Source: Faecalicatena orotica (lineage in GTDB: Bacteria; Bacillota; Clostridia; Lachnospirales; Lachnospiraceae). Taken from it: a DNA stretch of 64,000 nt. A program made the position numbers and the translations under genes. The stretch covers positions 1 to 64,000 of the forward strand of contig NZ_QGDL01000007.1 in assembly GCF_003149245.1 (NCBI RefSeq). The letters are read 5' to 3'. The notes below the pieces were generated by a model, which saw only the letters and a program-made list of their open reading frames with translations, had not been told where the DNA came from and did not search any database. Shown here in pieces: positions 9,434-17,900 of the stretch. Every line of letters starts with the position of its first letter. The first letter of the stretch is position 1.

Positions 9434-9484
9434 ACAATCAGATTTTCCGGTCAAAAGGTTTGCAAAAAGTGCAGAAAAATTTGC

Positions 9485-9513
9485 TTGACTTTTGAAGGAT
9501 CTGGGAGTAATCT
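9485..9513 (+). promoter_or_regulatory. Upstream promoter in the Tad leader region
   Basis: TTGACT at 9485-9490, a 17-bp spacer, then TAATCT at 9508-9513. No ORF with a ribosome site follows for over 750 nt, so it could drive a small RNA or a very long leader. Confidence 0.5.
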
Positions 9514-9779
9514 ATTAACACAGACAGAACAAAAGTCTGTATCAAGGATTTATCTTTTATTTCTTTTGGGATCTTGGAATCTTTAATTTTCCATGTTTAG
9601 TATTTTAATATTACAGTGTTTTTGGGCTTTTTAATAAGATTTGCATAGCATGCTAGTGAATTAAAGGCGGGTTATAGGGCTATTCAGATATTTTATGAGA
9701 TATTAAGAATATGACCAGTGCAGTGAAAAGCAGTCAGAGAAAATATTTTATAGCATAAAATTTATATAAGTTTTTGTAC

Positions 9780-9808
9780 TTGACATACTATATAATATAT
9801 GATATTAT
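9780..9808 (+). promoter_or_regulatory. Main promoter of the Tad-like operon
   Basis: A consensus-like TTGACA at 9780-9785 and TATTAT at 9803-9808 with a 17-bp spacer. Transcription would begin about 9815, giving a leader of about 455 nt before the first pilin gene. Confidence 0.75.
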
Positions 9809-9814
9809 ACGGTG

Positions 9815-10270
9815 TATAAAATAAATCTAAAGTTCTTAATTTACTATTTTCAAAACAGTGTATTGATTGTCACTGTTTCGGCTTTGAGAGTTTCTCTCAT
9901 ATTTTACATTTTGTTTTAATTGATATCGTTTGTTTTCTTATATCTGTAAAGATATATCATTCGGTAATAATTCTTTTCGGATCGTCTCCGGAGATACTCG
10001 TACTTTATTTGGTAAGAAGCATTGGTTAAGCCCGTAAGTAAAGGGAAAACGATGCTTTGGCAGGCATATGTGCCGATGCATTTTTAGCAGACGGCGTTTT
10101 TTCTCTATACCTGCAGATAGATATTTTGGAAAGGCGGTGGTGCGTATTGATCTGTTAAAGTTTGTCCGTTCACAGGACCTGTAATTGAAAAATGTAAAGG
10201 TGAGTTTATAAACAGACAGCGAAGCGGATTTTGAATATCCGGTTCGGTTAAATGAACAGGAGGAATGTAT
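9815..10270 (+). ncRNA. Long structured leader, possible regulatory RNA (class unknown)
   Basis: No coding capacity is convincing here, but several stems can be drawn. AAACAGTG/CACTGTTT forms a perfect hairpin at 9853-9878. CGTCT at 9983 could pair with AGACG at 10089, closing a domain that holds AAGCAT/ATGCTT (10017/10052) around CCC/GGG (10031/10043), and a GGCA-TATG-TGCC hairpin at 10063. The domain is followed by GGCG and a TTTTTT run at 10097-10102, as in an attenuator. It does not match the cyclic-di-GMP, cobalamin, SAM or T-box consensus that I know. Treating it as one folded element is inference. Confidence 0.4.
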
Positions 10271-10438
10271 ATGAAAACATTTATGGAAGAATATGGAGTT
10301 ATTGTAGTAGCGGCAATCGTAATTATGATTATTGTAGTGGCAGCAACACCGCTTGGCAACAGCATTAAGGCGGGCATTATTGAGGCAGTGGGGAAATTGA
10401 CAACGGCACTCGGCACAACAGCATCCGTTGTCGGATGA
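10271..10438 (+). CDS. Small Flp-like pilin (EEYG family, member 1)
   Basis: 55 aa, ATG after AACAGGAGGAATGTAT. Sequence starts MKTFMEEYGVIVVAAIVIMI and continues with one hydrophobic helix, then a polar tail ending TALGTTASVVG. Flp pilins of Tad systems have the mature start xxxxEYGLIAALIA preceded by a leader ending in Gly. Here the EYG sits at residues 7-9 and there is no Gly and no leader before it. Its place as first gene before the CpaF ATPase, with the strongest ribosome site, suggests it is the main pilin subunit (inference). Confidence 0.78.
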   Translation: MKTFMEEYGVIVVAAIVIMIIVVAATPLGNSIKAGIIEAVGKLTTALGTTASVVG

Positions 10439-10456
10439 TAGACGGGGGAGCGCTGG

Positions 10457-11512
10457 ATGAGGGTTTCAAAGGAAGCATGGAATTTAAAGGATGAGAGCTT
10501 CGGACCGCTTCTTGAATATGTGCGGGACGAAGAGATTACGGATATTAACTATAATGGGAAGGATGTATGGGTAGAGCATTTAAAACACGGTATTTATAAA
10601 GTGCCCGTGCATCTGACAGAAGAATTCGTCAGCCAGCTCAGCATCCGGGTTTCCAATGTAGTGAGTGAGCAGATAAACAAGTTTAACAATGTGCTGGAGG
10701 CGGAGACCGATATCTTACGGATATCCATTATACATCCAAGTGCCACCAATACAGGGTATGCGGTATCGATCCGCAAGACACCGGCGGTCATGCGGCTGAC
10801 AAAAGAGAAGATGCTGAGGGAACAGTACTGTTCCGCAGAGGTTCTGGCGTTTCTGGTCCTTTGCATGAAGGCCAGAATGAATATGGTTTTCTGCGGACGC
10901 CCGGGTGCGGGAAAGACGGAACTGCTGAAGTTCCTGACACAGTATATACCGAAAGAAGAAAAGGTGATGACCATCGAGGATAACCTGGAGATACACTACC
11001 GGGAGATCAATCCCGGGGCAAATTGTGTGGAATTGAAGGTTGACAGTGAACTGTTCCCCTATACAAAGGCAATCAAGACGGCTTTGAGGCAGAACCCGCA
11101 GTGGGTTCTGCTCTCAGAAGCAAGGTCGGCTGAGGTAAAGTACCTGCTGGAATGTTTCTCTACGGGACTCCACGGACTGACCACACTGCACACAGATGAT
11201 ACGAGAAAGATACCGGACAGGATCCAGAATATGATGCAGGACAGTTATGCCGCATCCAGACTTGAGAATGATATTTACAGCTTTTTAAACGTCGGGATTC
11301 TGCTCAGAAAGAAGGTGACTGAAAATAAGGAAGTGGTAAGATACATTGATCAGATATGCCTGTTCGACCGCGTGGGAGAAGAAAATATTGCGCAGCTGAT
11401 TGTGGAAGGCGGCAGGTTTGTTTCGAAAGAAATACCGGTTAATCTTAGAAAAAAGTTCAGGCTGGAGAATATAAATGACCCATTTGAACAAAAAAATGTC
11501 CGGAGTACATAA
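10457..11512 (+). CDS. CpaF/TadA-type secretion ATPase
   Basis: 351 aa, ATG after GGGGGAG. A hexameric type II/IV secretion ATPase that powers pilus assembly at the inner face of the membrane. Walker A is CGRPGAGKTELLKFL near residue 148, the Asp box MTIEDNLEIHY, a Walker B-like WVLLSEARSAEV and the His box TGLHGLTTLHTDD follow in order. The usual CpaF GEVRG in Walker B is here SEARS, so it is a divergent member. It sits between the small pilin and the membrane platform gene, as in tad loci. Confidence 0.92.
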   Translation: MRVSKEAWNLKDESFGPLLEYVRDEEITDINYNGKDVWVEHLKHGIYKVPVHLTEEFVSQLSIRVSNVVSEQINKFNNVLEAETDILRISIIHPSATNTGYAVSIRKTPAVMRLTKEKMLREQYCSAEVLAFLVLCMKARMNMVFCGRPGAGKTELLKFLTQYIPKEEKVMTIEDNLEIHYREINPGANCVELKVDSELFPYTKAIKTALRQNPQWVLLSEARSAEVKYLLECFSTGLHGLTTLHTDDTRKIPDRIQNMMQDSYAASRLENDIYSFLNVGILLRKKVTENKEVVRYIDQICLFDRVGEENIAQLIVEGGRFVSKEIPVNLRKKFRLENINDPFEQKNVRST

Positions 11513-11538
11513 GAAAGAATCTGTTGGAGGCAGAGAGA

Positions 11539-13041
11539 ATGAAAAAGAGTAGAAAAAAAGGGCGTGTTAAGTACTGGAATCCCGGATATGCAAGACAGGA
11601 GGTGCACCGGTTAGGATACCGTTTTTCTGTACGGAAGTATGCAGAGTATCTTCTGGGGCTTTTCGGATGTATTGCTGCATTTACCTGGATCTTCAGACTT
11701 AAGGTGCCGTGTGTACTGATCATCAGCGTCGCCTCAGTCTGCTTTATCCCCGGGATTTTTATTATGACATACCGGAATGCCTATGAGCAGAAGCGGTTTG
11801 AAGACGTTACAGCTTACATGGAGCAGATCCTGTATTCCTTTAAGCGGCGGGCTAAGATCCTGACTTCACTGGAGGATACACTTGCATTGTTCCAGAAAGG
11901 AGAAAGCAGGCTGTATGATGCCATATCTGACGCGATACGTTATATCCAGAACGCAGATGCGAAAGAGAATCTTTACCGGGAAGCTTTTTCATTTATAGAG
12001 AAGGAATATGGATGTTCAAGGCTTTATAAAATCCATGACTTCCTGATCAATGCAGAAGAAGTGGGAGGTGACTTCGATGCATCGGCCGATATTCTCCTGA
12101 ATGACAGGAAGCTGTGGATTGACCGGGTATACGAACTGCAGAGGGAGAAGAAGAGTGTTAAAGTAAAGATCACAATCGGGATCGGGCTGTCTTTTTTCAT
12201 ATGCGGTATGACTGTCTTCATGCTTCCGAAGGGGTTTGCGGTTACAGATCAGGTTATTTCACAGGCAGTGACTACACTGACAATACTTCTGAACATGCTG
12301 ATCTGGTATATTGCCCAGAGGAAATTGTCAAAGAGCCTTATTCTGGGTGAGGAAGGCATGGAATATGAAGAAGTGAAAAGACAGTACGATTATGTGATGC
12401 ACAGAAATCTGGTCAGGGAAAGACAAAAAGGATATTTCCAGGCGGGACTGGTCCTGCCGTTCATAGTGTACCTGGGGCTGAAGGGAAAGATGCTGCCGGC
12501 CGGGCTTCTGACAGGTTTTGCGGTTCTCATAGCGACACAGCCGGGGCGAAGGTACAGGGTGTCTCTGAAACATGTGACAAGGGCAGTGGAAAAAGCATTT
12601 CCTGAGTGGCTGATGAGCATGTCCCTCCAGCTCCAGACGGACAATGTACATGTCTCACTGGCGAAATCCATCGCAAATGCCCCGGAACTTCTTAAGGAGG
12701 AATTAGGGACACTGCTCCAGAAGATTGAGAGGGAGCCGGATTCGGTACAGCCTTATCTGGGCTTTATGAAACCGGTCAGCCTTCCTGATATTACATCTGC
12801 AATGAAGGTTCTATACTCAATGGCGGAATTTGGCGCCGCAGATATCAGCAGGCAGATCGCCCCGCTGGTAGAGCGCAATGCGGCCATGACGGACAAGGCG
12901 GAAAGAATCAGGGCCGAGGATGAGATCGCAGGCATCAGTTTTTTAATTCTGCTCCCGATGATCACGGGAGTGGTAAAAATGCTGGCCGATCTGGCACTTG
13001 TCGTAGTTTATATTTTGTCCGCAGTGAATAGTGTGGCATGA
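11539..13041 (+). CDS. Fused TadB-TadC-like pilus platform protein
   Basis: 500 aa from ATG at 11539 (GGAGG at 11526). Two T2SSF/TadB-like halves are visible: residues about 25-280 with N-terminal paired helices, a cytosolic segment (YEQKRFEDVTAYMEQILYSF) and helices at IGIGLSFFICGMTVFML; and residues about 300-500 with helices, a second cytosolic block (RRYRVSLKHVTRAVEKAFPE) and a final hydrophobic end. TadB and TadC are usually separate ~300-aa proteins that form the inner-membrane platform. Here one polypeptide appears to do both. It is directly downstream of the ATPase and shares its operon. Confidence 0.8.
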   Translation: MKKSRKKGRVKYWNPGYARQEVHRLGYRFSVRKYAEYLLGLFGCIAAFTWIFRLKVPCVLIISVASVCFIPGIFIMTYRNAYEQKRFEDVTAYMEQILYSFKRRAKILTSLEDTLALFQKGESRLYDAISDAIRYIQNADAKENLYREAFSFIEKEYGCSRLYKIHDFLINAEEVGGDFDASADILLNDRKLWIDRVYELQREKKSVKVKITIGIGLSFFICGMTVFMLPKGFAVTDQVISQAVTTLTILLNMLIWYIAQRKLSKSLILGEEGMEYEEVKRQYDYVMHRNLVRERQKGYFQAGLVLPFIVYLGLKGKMLPAGLLTGFAVLIATQPGRRYRVSLKHVTRAVEKAFPEWLMSMSLQLQTDNVHVSLAKSIANAPELLKEELGTLLQKIEREPDSVQPYLGFMKPVSLPDITSAMKVLYSMAEFGAADISRQIAPLVERNAAMTDKAERIRAEDEIAGISFLILLPMITGVVKMLADLALVVVYILSAVNSVA

Positions 13042-13052
13042 AAGGAGGACAT

Positions 13053-13166
13053 ATGAAAGAGTTTCTGGAGGAATACGGGGGCATTATTGCAGTTTCGCTC
13101 ATAGGGTATGCAGTTATGTCAGGCCTGTGGGAGATATTAAGGATGCTTTGTGAAACAAGTATATAG
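13053..13166 (+). CDS. Tiny EEYG protein, Flp-like (member 2)
   Basis: 37 aa, ATG after AAAGGAGGACAT. It begins MKEFLEEYGGIIAVSLIGYA and is mostly one hydrophobic helix. The first ten residues match the other two small proteins of this operon (MKxFxEEYG). It is too short for most gene callers but has a good ribosome site, the right strand and an 11-nt gap from the platform gene. A minor pilin or assembly factor is the likely role; this is inferred from position and shared N-terminus. Confidence 0.68.
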   Translation: MKEFLEEYGGIIAVSLIGYAVMSGLWEILRMLCETSI

Positions 13167-13210
13167 AAGGCAGAAAAACTGTTTTATGATATGTGATGGG
13201 AGTTTAAGAT

Positions 13211-13366
13211 ATGAAAGAGTTTATAGAAGAATATGGCGGGATTATGATGGCATGCTTTATGGGGCTTTTGTTTCTAGGGGTGATGTCCGGCCTGCTGGAC
13301 CCGGACGGGGGCTTAAGCCGCCTTGCAGTCATCTTTGCAGAAGGGATCGGGACCCTGTGCAGCTGA
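13211..13366 (+). CDS. Small EEYG protein, Flp-like (member 3)
   Basis: 51 aa, starting MKEFIEEYGGIMMACFMGLL, followed by SGLLDPDGGLSRLAVIFAEG and an end at GTLCS. The ribosome site (GGGAG, 13199) is adequate. It shares the N-terminal motif with members 1 and 2 and keeps a tail similar in length to the 55-aa protein, so members 2 and 3 may be tandem duplicates of the pilin that have diverged. Confidence 0.7.
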   Translation: MKEFIEEYGGIMMACFMGLLFLGVMSGLLDPDGGLSRLAVIFAEGIGTLCS

Positions 13367-13397
13367 GAAGTGCCGGGACGAAAGGGAGGTGCATAAC

Positions 13398-13871
13398 TTG
13401 AAGGCGGTGATTGGTGAATATGGAAAAGTGATCATTCTTGCGCTGGTTTTATCGGGGATGGTGCTGTTTTTATTCGGGAAGGGAGAAGACGGATTCCTTG
13501 GAATGCTCGCAAGCACAGGCCCTGCAGAGACGATAGGGAACAAAGATACCTTTGCAGCTGCAAACGCGATCGCCTCAAGAGCACTCCCGGAATTGTCCGT
13601 CAGAGTGAAGAAGCTGAGAAGGGGAACGGAGTATAACCTGCTTGACCGTGACTTGTTTGAGATCACGGCCAAAAATGAAGACGGGGAAAATGTGGAACTT
13701 TCTATCGTGAGAATCATTGCACCCGGAGAGCAGGATATTACGGCAGTGACGGAGCCGGAGCATTTTACACCCGGACTACAGGGCGAATACAGAATGACAT
13801 ACAGGGCATCAGAAATCTACCTCGCCAGTGAGAAGGCAAAGGAAAAAGAGTACCGCTTTATTGCAGACTGA
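13398..13871 (+). CDS. EYG-type pseudopilin with C-terminal globular domain (member 4)
   Basis: 157 aa from TTG at 13398, chosen because GGGAGGTG lies eight bases upstream and because it aligns the N-terminus MKAVIGEYGKVIILALVLSG with the three small EEYG proteins. An ATG at 13323 lies inside the previous gene. After one helix comes a ~125-residue polar region, SIVRIIAPGEQDITAVTEPE being part of it, that ends EYRFIAD. It may be a tip or minor pilin carrying an exposed domain. No known domain was recognised. Confidence 0.7.
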   Translation: MKAVIGEYGKVIILALVLSGMVLFLFGKGEDGFLGMLASTGPAETIGNKDTFAAANAIASRALPELSVRVKKLRRGTEYNLLDRDLFEITAKNEDGENVELSIVRIIAPGEQDITAVTEPEHFTPGLQGEYRMTYRASEIYLASEKAKEKEYRFIAD

Positions 13872-13882
13872 AAGGAGAGAAG

Positions 13883-14215
13883 ATGAAAGGTGCGGTTGAA
13901 ACAATGATCGGAATGATCATGATTGCTTTTATGGCAGTACTCAGCACAGCGTATATCACGGCATCTTTGAATACGCAGAGGGCACAGAATTATCACTCAG
14001 CTGTGATCGCGGAAGTGGAGGCTGGTGATTTTTCGGAAATTGTGATACGCGGCTGTAAGGAAAAAGCAGAAGAAAACGGTTATGCGGGTCTGGAGGTCGA
14101 ACCGCTTGTGACTGCCGGCGGCGGGAAATATGCGAAAGTAACGCTTACATATGATTATACCATTCCTATGCTGGATTTATTTTTAAAACATGAGATAGTA
14201 GGCTATGCCAGATAA
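13883..14215 (+). CDS. Pseudopilin-like single-helix protein (TadE-like)
   Basis: 110 aa, ATG after AAAGGAGAGAAG. N-terminus MKGAVETMIGMIMIAFMAVL contains a conserved-type Glu at position 6 ahead of a hydrophobic helix, as in type IV pseudopilins. A ~75-residue extracytoplasmic part follows, ending MLDLFLKHEIVGYAR. The pattern (short N-in, helix, small beta-rich tail) resembles TadE/TadF minor pilins. Assignment rests on architecture and operon position only. Confidence 0.65.
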   Translation: MKGAVETMIGMIMIAFMAVLSTAYITASLNTQRAQNYHSAVIAEVEAGDFSEIVIRGCKEKAEENGYAGLEVEPLVTAGGGKYAKVTLTYDYTIPMLDLFLKHEIVGYAR

Positions 14216-14236
14216 TAACAGGGAGGAATCAGATTT

Positions 14237-14914
14237 ATGAAGAATGCCGTCATAGGCTTTTTCTTGGTAATCATCCTGATATTTTCAGGAGTTGCCATTC
14301 AAACGGCAGAAGACAGGACAACACGGAAAAATGAACTTGACAACAGTCTGGGAGCGGCGATGGAGCAGTCGATGAAGATTCTGACAGTCAATACGGTGTA
14401 CCATATTGAAAAAGAGGACGGAAGCGGTGAACTGGCAGCAGATTTCATTCAGGGCTTTCTGCTGAAAACAACAAGCAACTCAGACTATACAATAGAAATT
14501 CTGGATATTGATGTGGAAAAGGGACTTCTGGATGTCCGGGCAGAGGAAACCTACAAGCAGGTGATAGGACATGGAAAGATATCCTGCCGGAAGACCGTAA
14601 TTCTGGAAGACCTTGTGGAAAAGGAAGATATCTTTTACCATGTGTCATTTCAGGCAGGATACGCGGAGCATAAAGGTGAAGAAGAGAAGGACTATGTGCT
14701 TAAGCAGATCAGTATCCACAGTGGTGACAATCTGACGGCGGAAGCCCTTCCCAACATTAACATGGACAAGGAGGGCCGGAGATTTCGCGGGTGGCGGATG
14801 GTGAAACCTGCGGACCATACAGGGATACTGTATAACAGGGAAAACATCAGTGACATATGTGTCACGGAAGAAATCGTACTGCAGGCTGTTTACCAGACGG
14901 AGGAAGTGATATGA
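14237..14914 (+). CDS. Membrane-anchored pilus-operon protein with InlB-like C-terminus
   Basis: 225 aa, ATG after GGGAGGAATCAGATTT. One N-terminal helix (VIGFFLVIILIFSGVAIQTA) is followed by an extracytoplasmic region. The C-terminal ~65 residues (QISIHSGDNLTAEALP, RRFRGWRMVKPADHTG, then EEIVLQAVY) follow the plan of an InlB B-repeat: F-x-GW in the middle and LxAVY at the end. The next gene carries the same kind of repeats, and its ATG overlaps this stop codon. The two products may interact at the surface (inference). Confidence 0.6.
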   Translation: MKNAVIGFFLVIILIFSGVAIQTAEDRTTRKNELDNSLGAAMEQSMKILTVNTVYHIEKEDGSGELAADFIQGFLLKTTSNSDYTIEILDIDVEKGLLDVRAEETYKQVIGHGKISCRKTVILEDLVEKEDIFYHVSFQAGYAEHKGEEEKDYVLKQISIHSGDNLTAEALPNINMDKEGRRFRGWRMVKPADHTGILYNRENISDICVTEEIVLQAVYQTEEVI

Positions 14915-17900
14915 ATAAAAGGGTGAAAGTAATCATTATGTTAATTATTGTGCTCCTGATCTCTGGTCTCTGCTTTCCGATAATCAGTGAGGCACAGATG
15001 ACTCCTGCAGAAGAGATTTTTCAGGATCCGGATTATGATTATCATGAGGCCGTGTATCAGCTATTCAGGGAAGAGGATGTTGTTTCTATATTAGCCAATG
15101 CAGATACCGGTAAAAGGGATACCTTTATGGAGAGGCTCTCAGAAGATGAACTGTACGGGCTGATGATGCTGTACAGGTATGCGCTGGTGTCGGAAACAGT
15201 TCAGGATTGTATACAGGCTGAAGGCGGGAACTCTGCAAAGGATGAGGACAGCATAAAAGAAAAGATTGAGAAAGAATTGGGATTTTACGGGGAGCTGATC
15301 AACAGGCTGGATGAAACTGCAAAACATCCGGATGCTGATATGGAAGAATGTGTGGAAAATGACCAGATTAAGTCCGGTGCGGATAATCAGAATGATGCAG
15401 GGACAGAAGCAGGAACTGAAAGCAGCCCCGCGGAGGAGTATGAAACTAATGCAGGTCCGGAAGCAGAAAACGTGGACGTGCAAAAATCCCGGGAACAATC
15501 AGCATTTGCCATATTTCGGGAAACTATAATGGCGAATGACAGTGATATCGAAGCATATGGAGGAGAAATTAATGATTTTGAAGGCTATGCGGCATACCTA
15601 AAAACAAAGACTGACTGTAACATTACTGAGCTGATCCGGCTGCTTGAATGTATGGAAGAAAGGGAAGAGGACAGCACCGGGCAGACTGAAGCGGAAGTGA
15701 AAGTTCTTTTGTACAGCATGTACGCAGAGGCGCGGAAACCAGATGAGAAAGAGGAATCAAAAGAGCAGGATAAAACACCGTTTATGAGAGCTGCACCATC
15801 GGGTATAATGGGGGCGGTACGGGCAGGAAGTCCTGCTAATGCAGTTGCCAGAATAGGGAGTACTTATTATACAACATTCAACAGTGCATTTAATGCCCTT
15901 CCGAATGGAGGAACTCTTTATGTCCTGCGTAATTGTGAGGCCACGCATATTGTGACAACCAAGTCATTTTCCATATATCCTGAGGGGCAGAATGTGAAGG
16001 TGACTTTCAATGAATCAAAACTGGAACCTGCTGGGATTATCTGTACTCCTCAGGGAACAGGGAACCCTACGTGGACAATTAGCGGGAAAGACGGGTACAC
16101 GATCACGTTTGACGCGAACAAAATGGGGAGTTCGGGCGTTCTCAGCAGCCATAATGCAGTTATTTACCTAAAGAGCGGTGCCAGACTCACAAATTCGCGG
16201 GGAAATGGAGTATGGAATGAATTAGGCACGACAAATGTTTACGATGGCGCATGGATTTATAATAATGGTTCACACGGTATAGCTACACTCGGTACGGTCA
16301 ATATCTATGGTGGGAAAATATACGGCAACAAGTATGACGGGATGCGTTCACAGAAAGCGATCAACGTATACGGCGGCGAAATCTATAATAATCAGGAATG
16401 TGGAGTGCATGTCGGTGAAGGAAGCTGTACGTTCACCATGACCGGGGGTGCAATTCATGATAACATAACCGGTGTCGGAAATATAAACGGTCAGGGGACT
16501 ATTCAGATCAGCGGAGGCGAAATCTATCATAACAAGAAGAATGGCATCAGCACGCAGGGACGGCAGATGACAATTACAGGGACTGTACGTATCCATAACA
16601 ATGCAGAAAGCGGCGTAGTAATAGGCGGAGGCACGGCATCAGTCACGGGAGGGAGTATCTTTGAGAACCCTGTTTCCGGCATTATAAATAGAAGCACTTT
16701 AAACATCAGCGGGGGTGAAGTTTATTCCAATACGGCGCAGAACGGCGCCGGAATTCAGAACTATGGCACCATGAACATGTCGGGAGGCAGTGTGACCGGA
16801 AACCGTGCAGCAGGTGCAGGAGGCGGAATCTGCCTTCAGGCAGGAAGTACATTGCAGCTCAGTGGCGGAACGATTCGTGGCAATACAGCCGGCAGTGGGG
16901 AAGGAGTCTATCACAATGGCGCAGCAATGAAAATGAGTGGTAATGGCGCTGTGGATACAGGGAACGATGTTTACCTGTGTGCAGGAAAGTACATATCTGT
17001 TACAGGGCGGCTGGGCGGACAGCACGCGGCAGTACTGACACCTGCTGATTACAGGAACGGCCGAAAGGCCGCGGAATATGCTTGCGACAATAAAAAAGGC
17101 AGTACTTGTTTCCGGCAGTTTAGTTTATCACCTAACGGCAGTTACTGTCTGCGCCCCGGAGACTATCAGGACTCCCGGTCCGGTGCATCTGACGGAGATA
17201 TTGTATTGAGTACAAGATACCGAGCTCGTTATCAGAAGAATATTGATGCGGACATTAAGGATATGCCGGGAGAGACAGATAAGTACTGGTATGAAACCGG
17301 ATCTCTTTCTTCTCTGACTCCATCCTCGGATCTGGTAAAATTCAGAGGCTGGTCGGAAAACAGCAGTGCTGACACGGCACAATACCAGCCCGGGGCTGAA
17401 CTCAATTCTTCCGTGAATAAAGACATTACATTATATGCGGTCTGGAAGACGAAAATTAAGATAAATTATGCCAGTAATAAAAACGTGCAGGGGCAAGTAA
17501 AGCCAGATTATGTGACATGGAAGGACTGTACAGCGGGCCGCGGGTACACTGTCCGGAAGAATGCGGAATTTACGCAATATGAGAGAGAACAGTCCTCCTT
17601 TGCAGGGTGGGATATTACATCGGATGCACCGGCAAAAACAGTGCGTTTTCCTGAGAGACAGACATCTATCCTTTCATATGAAGATCTGCTGAGACTGGCA
17701 GCAGAGCAGCAGGGCAGCAATTATTCAAATGAAGAATTCCTTCAGGAGATCACCCTCTATGCAGTGTGGGATGAAGCACCTGTCATTTCGGCGGACGGTG
17801 TGACAGAGTTTTACGAAGGGACAGAAGTTACAAAAAAGATGCTTCTGGAAAATATGAAGGCTGCTGACCGGGAAGACGGCGATATCTCCGAAAGCATCAG

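Noticed and set aside
9389-9586. 65-codon ORF after the CPBP gene
   Set aside because: It starts inside the terminator hairpin, has no ribosome site and includes a promoter; not a gene.
9960-10110. Cyclic-di-GMP riboswitch before the pilus operon
   Set aside because: Attractive because such switches control pili in Clostridia, but neither the GEMM-I core (GGCAAACC ... GACGCAAAGCC) nor the class II core is present. Kept only as an unassigned structured leader.
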